Assembly (NCBI GenBank): GCA_051530055.1
Contig: CM121341.1
Location: forward strand, 11,904,001-11,968,000
DNA length: 64,000 nucleotides
Reading direction: 5' to 3'
DNA from: Neoechinorhynchus agilis
Taxonomy: Eukaryota; Acanthocephala
Part shown: positions 56,614 to 64,000 of the stretch, in pieces
Layout: each line of letters starts with the position of its first letter
Position numbering within the stretch: position 1 is the first letter of the stretch
Position numbers and translations under genes: made by a program
The notes under the pieces: generated by a model
Seen by the model: only the letters and a program-made list of their open reading frames with translations
What the model was told of the DNA's origin: nothing
The model's database searches: none

Positions 56614-58078
56614 TCAATATCGTCTTCGCCTTCTATGATCGCTTCGATCATCACTACTGGATGAACGGCGTCGATAACGACGGCGATCACGACGGTCATC
56701 GTCTCCATTTCTATAAGAAGATCGGCGATAGGAATCACGGCCAAGATATACACCCGGAGTTGGAGTGTGTTCACGTTCTGTTATGCTGAAATCAATACGC
56801 ATAATTGCACCGTCCAATTCGGTCCCGTTAAGAGCACTTTTAGCCGCGATGGCGTCTTTTGTGTGACGGAAATACTGCTTTTGAGATCTGATGTGAGTCA
56901 AAAGAATGGCGATTTACGCTCCCTTACGCGTACACGAGCCATACAAAAACCTTTTTCTCTCAAAAATGATCCCGATGAAGCGAGATGGCGGAAAACTTGA
57001 AGCATTACGAGTCTTCAACCGGCAAATATTCTTTTTTACGTAAGGAAAAACGTTCAACGAACCTACTCTCGGCGAATTCATCATCAGTTCATATAGCGGT
57101 TGGTTTTTTGCCTAGAAAAATTAAAATGATTTTTTATTTTAAAATCCGATTGATTTCGAACTACCTTGATCAATGCGTACAAGATTTAATTTCTTCGCCA
57201 AAAAACAACCAGATATTTAACAATTCAATCTTCAAACAGTTTGCAAACGTTTTTTTTCCATAAAAAATTGTTTACCGGTTGAGGACTTGTAAACTATTTC
57301 GAAATTTTGAAGGAATTAATCTCGGATTCAATAAATTCCTTGAGTTTTTTTCGCAATAAAAAATTCAATGTTCAAATATATGTATAAAATATTTCGCGAT
57401 CAGTTATCATTAAAATGATGGACATTAAACATAAAGAAATTTCAATCTAGTCAAAAATTCATATTGAAAAATCAACACACTCAATGTATTCACCCAAAAA
57501 AATGCAAATTTTACGAAAACGACTAGAAATATTGTTAATATGGTATCGTATTCGTTATTTTACTAACGTTACCTCGAGCTAAGACCGCATTAGAGAGTTC
57601 GGCTTCAAAACATAATAATCCATGATGGTATATTGACCGTTAATGTCTTATAGATCGATCCCCAACCCGATCAGATCACGGGAAGCTTAAACAAATCCAA
57701 ATCCTCTAGATAATCCAGTTTTTCGATCATAAATAATCCGCAATCGATCAATCTCTCCGAATCGATCAAAGACAGTGTGAAGTCGGCGTTCTCTAATATC
57801 GTTATGGAGACCAAAAACACCGATCACCCGCGACGGGTCCGGATTTTCTCTATCACCAATGTGACGTTTACGATTGGAGTACGGCGAACGACTCCGATGT
57901 CGCCGATTTCCATTATTAGACCCGCGATATCTCAACGGAGAAACTTCAGACGATGAGTAACGACGGTCTCTCGATCGACTGCGTGAACAACGCCGTCTTT
58001 CGGGGCTCTAAATAACCTCTTAAATTAAACAAAGAACAAAACATTCACAAAACACTTACAAGAGAACGCGGAGTCATT
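56614..58078 (-). CDS. tra2: Transformer-2-like SR splicing factor
   Basis: Three exons. Exon 1 (58,078-58,061) is MTPRSL. After a short intron, exon 2 (58,007-57,693) encodes an RS region (SPERRRCSRSRSRDRRYS, RSRSPYSNRK) and the first half of an RRM (VIGVFGLHNDIRERRLHTVF, DRFGEIDRLRIIYDRK, TGLSRGFGF with RNP1). After an intron of about 815 bp that contains a foldback element, exon 3 (about 56,877-56,614) completes it: YFRHTKDAIAAKSALNGTEL, DGAIMRIDFSIT, then EREHTPTPGVYLGR, the linker diagnostic of Tra2. The tail is short and Arg-rich (RRDRRRYRRRSSSSDD). It binds exonic enhancers and promotes splicing. The exact 3' acceptor (CAG kept or not) is open. Shorter second RS domain than usual. Confidence 0.9.
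57103..57238. mobile_element. Truncated foldback element in the Tra2 intron (P14)
   Basis: Left arm GAAAAATTAAAATGATTTT and AAAATCCGATTGATTTCGAA, right arm AATTTCTTCGCCAAAAAAC, then a right tail CAATTCAATCTTCAAAC that is the reverse complement of the tail at 55.41 kb. The centre is deleted. The element lies wholly within an intron. Confidence 0.65.
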
Positions 58079-58387
58079 TTTGAAATTAAGACGGTTTCTT
58101 AGGCTTATTTCGAAACGCCGTAGTCCGTAGTTGACACGGAAGAAATAAAAAATGGCGGATTTTGAAATAAAGTGCTGACGTCATAGTTGACGACAGTGAA
58201 AAAACAAAACTAAAAATTGGATTTTATTAGCCTTAATAGTCAATATTTTAATACAACTATGTAACTACATGGAATTCTTATAAAAATTGATGCGCAGGCC
58301 GCCAGTGAAGGTCACTGATAAGGAAAACCCTTTTAGTTTTTGCAAGAAGTATTTATAATGTCATTATGTTAGGAAGTACCGGGCTAT

Positions 58388-58531
58388 ATGATTAGAAGTG
58401 TTATTTCAAAGTCTGTACCCCGGTGTTTCCAACTACTTCGGGTTCATTATCAGTTTGTTAGACTACGAAGTTCGAAACGTTTTTAATGAAAAATTATTTA
58501 ACGGGTGTAGACTTTAAAATAACACTGCCAA
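58388..58531. mobile_element. Foldback element (P15)
   Basis: Arms AGTGTTATTT-CAAAGTCT and AGACTTTAAAATAACACT mirror each other. On minus the centre reads CTGATAATGAACC...GTTGGAAACACC and on plus a CGAAACG, again a divergent arrangement. The core has A for G8 and no stem I pairing, so no ribozyme is claimed. Confidence 0.5.
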
Positions 58532-58659
58532 GTTTTAATTAGGAATTAAAAATAAAAAGAATCTCCCAGCGGAAAACGCTTTAAGGAGATTCTGTAAAGC
58601 AGTTTCATAGTATTTTAATCTCTTTTCCTGAACAAATCTTCTGCTTCTACATATCGAAC

Positions 58660-58800
58660 AAGACTCAATAAGAATCGATAAACAAAAAATCGAAGACTGT
58701 AAAGGAGCAAATTGAGTTTAATCCGCTACCAGCTACAATGAGCAACAACAGAGTTCAAGGTGAAGCCACTCGGAATTCATACAAAACTAACTGTAAACTC
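58660..58800 (+). pseudogene. Degenerate copy of the neighbouring small basic gene
   Basis: The DNA at about 58,693-58,770 aligns with 59,508-59,585: AAACTGT-AA followed by AAATTGAG, TTAATCCGC and GTGAAGCCA in the same order. The frame after AGCAACAACAGAG differs and the 5' half is missing. It is probably the relic of a tandem duplication about 0.8 kb apart. Confidence 0.5.
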
Positions 58801-59289
58801 GAAGATCTGAATAATAGAGACAACGCTAAAATACTACTTTGCTCCAATAAGGTATCAAAGGTCCAAAGAAAGAGCTTCAATCAAGGTTTTACCAAATGGC
58901 AAAATGTTTTAGGTTCGATCGCGAAATGTAGCTTAGCAAATATTAGTCATCAAAATATTCGTGATAACTCGCATCGATTTTATTGTTGATCAATATTTAT
59001 AGATATCGGCTGTCACATCCGATCTTATCAAGACTGAAATTCTTTGTTAACGCTTTCATCCCTTTATAATTTTATAACAAAATTCGAATTGATCCTGCAG
59101 CTCAATTGTCCAAATAACTGTTTCTAAATAAAACATTCCAGCTCTCTTCAGATATTATAAAGGATCAGGAACGATAAAACTGATCCAAACAGAGTCAACT
59201 TAAAGCAGATATCAACATCCTCTTTTGATTTACAAACATTTATTCGCAGTAATCCTGAATTACTACGTAGCGTTCCTGGAACGGATAAA

Positions 59290-59709
59290 ATGGAAAAAAC
59301 AGCTACGATGAAGTTTAAGGACGATTTAGGGAAGATTGTGGATTTCAGTGTTTTCGGTAAACTACATTCTGGACGGTCACGAAAAAATCTGGATAAAAAG
59401 GAAACGAAAAATCTCGGCAATGAAGAGCCTAAAGACGAGATGACGACCGGTAATAGAAAAAGAAAAATCAATACCGATAGCGATAAACGACCGGCAAGCA
59501 AAAGATCGAAAACTGTGAAACAAATTGAGCTTAATCCGCCATCAATGACGATGAACAATAACAACATTAAAAGTGAAGCCATGTTAAATTACACTTGGTA
59601 CTTAATTGGCTTGTCACAATCGCCCGTCTTATTGAGAATGTTGCAACAGCTCAATACGGACTTACAATACATTCGAAAGTGGACTGGCGAACGGAACTTC
59701 ATGACTTAG
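59290..59709 (+). CDS. Small basic protein of unknown function
   Basis: An ATG-initiated ORF of 139 codons (MEKTATMKFKDDLGKIVDF). The middle is strongly basic with likely nuclear localisation signals (GNRKRKINTD, KRPASKRSKTVK). The C-terminus is helical and hydrophobic (YTWYLIGLSQSPVLLRMLQQ, LNTDLQYIRKW), suggesting a protein-binding helix. The partial duplicate upstream supports a real locus. No family recognised. Confidence 0.5.
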   Translation: MEKTATMKFKDDLGKIVDFSVFGKLHSGRSRKNLDKKETKNLGNEEPKDEMTTGNRKRKINTDSDKRPASKRSKTVKQIELNPPSMTMNNNNIKSEAMLNYTWYLIGLSQSPVLLRMLQQLNTDLQYIRKWTGERNFMT

Positions 59710-59719
59710 AATCTATTGA

Positions 59720-61960
59720 GTTAGAGATTTTAGTTGTAAATAAATCCGGATGTCGATATACGAGAATTTAGTGTTCGTGAGAATGGTGGCTTAAAAATGC
59801 GAAAATTAATTTTATGATTATCGCACGCTGTTTGCTCTACACATCGCGCTGGCAAACTAAAACTTTATTAAAGATACAGGCAGCAAACGAATATTTTTAA
59901 ACCGCTAGCAACTTCTCATCATAACTTTCAGACGCTGAGGAATTGACATTTGGTTGTGGGCAAGTATTTTGCGTAATTGTTTTATTCGATATCGATTAAT
60001 GATGCCTTAAACTTTCCAAGCAGAAGCGACAAAAGTTAACGTATGTAATATACTGAATCTAGTTTCGGTAGAGCATTAAAAGTTAATTTAATTGTGATCT
60101 CTTAAAGAATAATAATCGTTTTACTAAGAAAGTTTCGTTTTCGATCTGTACGAACCCTTTGACTGAAAATAACTAAAAATTATCGATTTGTAAGGTATCG
60201 TCCCCGATGAAAATTATTAACTGTGTTGTAGGTGATGAGAAGAATAGATATTGATTCATTGTTCTCAATAATTCGTCCGTCTCGTCGGACTTCAGGTTGC
60301 TTTTAAGTTTTCTTAACTCCGACGAAACGGACGAAATATTTAAAACTCTCATCACCAAAGGACACATTTATAAATAAACAACTTCTTTACAATTTCTTTG
60401 GCATATAGCTAATAATTTGGGTCCTTCAAGCTCTTCTTTGATTAAATTTTTAAAATATCTCTACAAAAAACCCAAATGGTGTTAGAAAGATGACTTCGGA
60501 ATAAAATATTCACATTAACTCAGGCATTTGATAAGGTTACTCAAACTCATTTGTGTAAACTTTTAGAGTGATCAAATTCTTTTTTCTGTGGTACTCCCCA
60601 GTGTGGAAGATCTGAAATCATCGGTTTCAAGCATTCTCAACTTCATGAGTTTTTTTCTAAGAAAATGATCATATTCAAGATTCCCGAAATGAGGAACCAT
60701 ATTGAAAAATGAAAAAGACAATTGGCGTCGTTCTGGGAATTTGCGATACGTAACTTTGAAGATATCATACGAGTTAATCAGAACGCCAATTTGCGAATCT
60801 CATTTGCTGATCGACATATAATAACCAACCACCACACCACGACTCGGCTCTGGGATGTTGGGCGCATTCACAGTATTCAGGGCACGACTAAGAATTTCGT
60901 TCAATTCGGCGTATCGTGAGTACCTTCCGCCTGATTACCAATAGGTTACCGAAATCTTCACACAAAAAATTAACAGCCTCTTACAATAGAATGTTCTTGT
61001 GATTGATGCCGGCTCTTCACGTATGCAGCTAAGGCCACTTGCGCCAAACAAACAGCAATGCGGTACTAAAACGATATTTTAAGCCTTAAAACTGATCTAC
61101 TGGATTTTTGATTCAATTCGAAAAAATCAATATCGACTTTTTTAATGTCCGCTCAGTAGATTTTCTTGCGTTTTTGTGTGTGTGTTGCCCGTTGCTGATC
61201 GATGAACGTGAAATTACAATGATTGAATTAGACAATGTAATTATTTTTTTATCGCTGACCATTGATCAAATATCGACAATATGTGACGATTTAAATTTTT
61301 CTGTGTAAATTCAAGTATTTTGTTTTCCAACGCCGTGAAGATAATTAACAATGAAAAATCGAGAGATGCATTTTTTCACGCTGTATGTTGTTAACATCCT
61401 TCAAATTCGACCGCCAGTACTATTGTAAGCTGGAATAATTCGACTGTTAATTGGGGGAATGCTCAAACAAATCACAATAATTTGAGAAAACCAATCTACG
61501 TGTAAATTCTCTTATGAAAGGAACCAACAAATCTGGCAACTGTCATCTTGGTGCGGTTGCTCTCCTATTTCTGTTTATTTACTGAAGATTTTGGTTTGAA
61601 GGAAAACGAGTCATTGAACTCCTCGGATGCTCTACAGATACGGTTTTAAAATCATACAAAAAATTTCGACTAAATTTGGTTGTCTCGTTCGCTTATTGGA
61701 TGGTGCTTTTATCTGTTTTCCGTTTCCCAGTAGTCTTAAACAATTAAGAAACCCCATTGCTATTGATGACGGCTCCTCAAATTATCCGTATTACTTCAAT
61801 TCGAAATTTATTTTAATCAAAGTAACTCACGATAGCTCGTTTTTATAGTGCAAATAAAAAATGTAAGTAAATTCAAAACGTAATCCTGTTTGCTTTCTTC
61901 TCCAAGTGAACAAGTCGAGTAAAATTAGAAATAAAGAGTGTTGCAAACCAGTGTAGCATC
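59720..61960. other. Intergenic, one foldback element
   Basis: Apart from the palindrome at 60.23-60.35 kb I recognise nothing. A plus frame at 60,722-60,919 looks mildly coding (FAIRNFEDIIRVNQNANL) but lacks signals. No zinc-ribbon exon for the TFIIB-like gene was found. Confidence 0.45.
60231..60352. mobile_element. Foldback element with hammerhead stem II relics (P16)
   Basis: GGTGATGAGA at 60,231 mirrors TCTCATCACC at 60,352. On minus the centre reads CCTGAAGTCCGACGAGACGG and then ACGAATTATT, and on plus CTCCGACGAAACGGACGAAA with TATTT. Both keep stem II UCCG-ACGARA-CGGA followed by the GAA box, while the CUGANGA box is shortened or lost. Confidence 0.55.
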
Positions 61961-61968
61961 GAATAAAA

Positions 61969-62490
61969 ATGCTCTTGCAATGGATCGAGAAGATGTGCCT
62001 TAATCCGGAGAGGACTATACAAACCGTTCACGAGATTCACGATCTTTTAGACAGCCAAGGCATTTTCAAGGGAAATATCAATCGTAAGGAAATCGCTGCG
62101 TACCTGTTCGTTGCCTGCAAACGGAATCGCAGACCGAGAAGCCTGTTCGAATTCTCCAAGATCTGCAGGATATCACGAGCAGAACTTCACCAAATGGTTT
62201 CTATCATCCTTAAGGCCTTGTGTGATAAATTTCCCTGTGCAAACGAAATGGATTATCTCAAAGAAGGTTGCATTCGATTAAGATTGAACACCGAAATTGA
62301 GGAAAAAGCTCAACAACTTTTGAACATGTGGGGTGCCGGCTTTCTCGCATCGGCGAGAGCTGCGTCAGTGATTGTTGTCGCAGCCGAGAAATATGGTCCG
62401 GAGCTTCATATTCAACAAGTTGCCGATGAACTCTCAGTGTCCGTACAAACCATAAAAAGTTGTACAAGGCGATATTCAAGAAACGCATGA
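61969..62490 (+). CDS. TFIIB-like core domain (N-terminus missing, end frameshifted)
   Basis: A 173-codon ORF covers two cyclin-like repeats: IAAYLFVACKRNRRPRSLFE with FSKICRISRAELHQM, and SARAASVIVVAAEKYGPELH with IQQVADELSVSVQTIK. These are the TFIIB core repeats that bind TBP and promoter DNA. The usual zinc ribbon and B-finger (first about 110 residues) are absent upstream. At the end, after TIK, the frame moves off; one more A in the AAAAA run near 62,455 would give a natural continuation (LYKAIFKKRMNFL). It is either a consensus error or a truncated, decaying, intronless retrocopy. Confidence 0.7.
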   Translation: MLLQWIEKMCLNPERTIQTVHEIHDLLDSQGIFKGNINRKEIAAYLFVACKRNRRPRSLFEFSKICRISRAELHQMVSIILKALCDKFPCANEMDYLKEGCIRLRLNTEIEEKAQQLLNMWGAGFLASARAASVIVVAAEKYGPELHIQQVADELSVSVQTIKSCTRRYSRNA

Positions 62491-62519
62491 ACTTTCTCAT
62501 GCAGATATTCAATTCGACT

Positions 62520-63070
62520 TCAAATTTAACCTTTGGTTTTGCTCATCTTAACATAAACCAGAAGTTCCAATAAAACGACTGTTTACGTTCCTTGATTAAC
62601 TGAATAATATAATACAATTGCGTCTTTTTCTAAATCTGCTTTGTTAAGAAGCCTTAATCAAGCGACGAAATCCAAATGACATGAACAAAATCAAGCGCGA
62701 ATAGAATTAAAATGTTTATATTTCCGAAAAAGCAATGAAACAAAAGTTTGTTTCTATAAATGTAATGTTTAATCGCAGTGAACAGTGTGATGGTAAATTG
62801 TGACCTGAAAGTATAAAGCACCCTTAAAATTTAAATCTTGCTTAAAACTAAAATTTCTTTAAATTTGTTTTATTGATTGTGGGAACTATCGAAAAACAAA
62901 TAAGCAACGATTTTTCTAATGCAATTTTACAACGCGGCAATCATTTTCCGAATTATTGCTCAATGAATGTAATTTTTAGATGCGCGTAAATGCATCAAAT
63001 CACGGATCGAAACAATATTAAAAATTTTCAACAAATAAGTGAATGCCTTTATTAACAAAATATAGTTTTC
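62520..63070. other. Intergenic, no gene recognised
   Basis: Convergent 3' flanks of the TFIIB-like and CAP genes. AT-rich, nothing else seen. Confidence 0.5.
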
Positions 63071-63076
63071 GCCTAC

Positions 63077-63779
63077 TTAGCAAACAGTGATTGCTACGAG
63101 AAGCAATAACCAAAAACAACCCACCAAAATGGTCGCTCCATTACACTCGTTCACTCCACGGTCAATCGATTGGACATTTTCGTCAAACGAACCATGGACA
63201 TTTCCTGGTTCATCAAAAAATCCGACAACTATAGCGTCTATTCGGTCATCATTTGCAATGGTAGCATATCCGAACCCGGCCATATACGACCTTCTCCATA
63301 TCATTTGCGTATACCGTGCAGACCGATCGAGCCTTTCACGTTCATTGTCAAAATCCGTCCTGTGATAATTTTTCTTTTCACAATACCATTGATTACAAAC
63401 AATTCGAGCTATTTGCCGTGGATTGATGGTCAACGAAACAGCAGGCGCTTTATGGATTGTGTAAACGAATGTTTGGTTGTATGGATGCAATTCAGGAGCG
63501 TTTTTGTTAAGTAAATACTCTGCCTTGCGCTGAGCTCTAGCTGACATTCTATTGGGTTGATTTGTTATTTCAGTCCATCCCGCCATACAAATCCACCTCT
63601 ATATCACTGAGAGCAATCAATGGAACACTATTGTTAAATCGGTGTTCATTATGACAATCGAGTAATTCCATCGTGAACACTCTCCTGGCTTTATAGGTCA
63701 CATCATCAATTGGCTTCCTGTAACTTATACTTTTCAGCGCTAAAGCAATAATGATCATCAATGTCAAGGAGCAACACAT
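63077..63779 (-). CDS. CAP-domain (SCP/TAPS) secreted or membrane-anchored protein
   Basis: Two exons: 63,779-63,589 and 63,548-63,077, with a 40-bp GT-AG intron (GTATGGCG...CCAATAG) restoring frame at EVD-L-MSARAQRK. The start MCCSLTLMIIIALALKSISY is a signal peptide. Then FTMELLDCHNEHRFNNSVPL (first His of the CAP cavity), LNKNAPELHPY, QWYCEKKNYHR, RYTQMIWRRSYMAGFGYA (second His replaced; the FTQ-W-G signature is clear) and IVVGFFDEPGNVHGSF. The C-terminus is hydrophobic (ATILVGCFWLLLLVAITVC), suggesting membrane or GPI anchoring. Closest in plan to GAPR-1-like CAP proteins. About 220 residues. Confidence 0.85.
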
Positions 63780-63784
63780 TCAGC

Positions 63785-64000
63785 TGACGTTTAATGGGAA
63801 GCGCGAGGCTTTATTCCCGAGAGATCGCTCTCTCGTTGAGACAAAGCGTAACTAATACAAGTCTGGATTAGTGTCGAAGAAAGCATTATTAAGCTGCTGC
63901 TGGTGGTGGTGATGGTGGAGAGACGCAATATTCTTTCATTCGCGGGTGTCAAACGAACCGCCGAGAATGTGGAATCCGAGACAAACTGCGATGAGCGTTT
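63785..64000. other. Upstream region of the CAP gene
   Basis: Contains a GCTGCTGCTGGTGGTGGTGA microsatellite-like run near 63,893 and higher GC. No gene recognised; it is cut by the window end. Confidence 0.4.

Noticed and set aside
57355-57420. Hammerhead at the minus-strand CTGATCGCGAAATATTTTA
   Set aside because: Stem II is absent; it is either chance or a deletion relic with no palindrome around it.
58388-58531. Active hammerhead at CTGATAATGAACC...GGAAAC
   Set aside because: G8 is replaced and the bases around the core give no stem I; kept only as a possible decayed relative.
1-64000. Retrovirus-like, Polinton-like or other virus-derived elements
   Set aside because: No gag, integrase, protease, capsid or DNA polymerase B signature was seen; all reverse transcriptases belong to LINEs.

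Overview
The window is nuclear DNA of an animal, probably a small invertebrate whose phylum I cannot fix. Host genes are split by very short GT-AG introns (many 40-51 bp). They include a Tra2-like splicing factor, an LDLa membrane receptor, a disco/basonuclin zinc finger, a CAP protein, mitochondrial NFS1 and a UBE2J-type E2. About half of the window is repeats. The base composition is AT-rich. Nothing looks prokaryotic.

Layout. 1-2.1 kb: LINE remnants. 3.0-9.26 kb: a satellite of about 14 units of 454 bp, which runs into an RTE-type LINE fragment (9.3-10.7 kb). 11-11.8 kb: a kynurenine formamidase-like gene. 13.5-18.9 kb: one LINE nested in another. 20.4-25.1 kb: a REXO1-like exonuclease, an LDLa membrane protein and a secreted protein. 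29.3-31.1 kb: a small unknown gene and the disco/basonuclin factor. 33.6-38.2 kb: NFS1, whose coding sequence is interrupted by a 2.5 kb array of 125-bp repeats. 38.4-44.4 kb: a LINE with a restriction-like endonuclease, split by an APE-type LINE. 45-50.3 kb: an LRR protein, a four-helix membrane protein, UBE2J and a 66-residue membrane protein. 53.7-63.8 kb: a repeat-containing protein, Tra2, a small basic protein with a degenerate neighbour copy, a TFIIB-like gene and a CAP protein.

The main discovery is a family of at least 15 short palindromic (foldback) elements scattered through the window. Their centres carry hammerhead self-cleaving ribozymes, usually two pointing away from each other. 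Five ribozyme cores are intact by eye: 10.34 kb (+), 19.3 kb (-), 25.99 kb (+), and both strands at 51.7 kb. They share unusual traits: one extra purine between A9 and stem II, and exactly five nucleotides between the GAA box and the distal strand of stem I, usually AUAU plus U or C. Several copies lie between exact 10-12 bp direct repeats and have a 24-36 nt unpaired tail on one side only. This points to a non-autonomous retroelement resembling animal retrozymes or Penelope-type terminal repeats. At 10.1-10.6 kb the arms of the palindrome are LINE coding sequence, as if the unit had captured or snap-back copied its neighbour.

Two host genes (kynurenine formamidase, TFIIB) have frame breaks next to A-runs, so some breaks may be consensus errors rather than decay. 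Splice junctions were read by eye and need transcript support.
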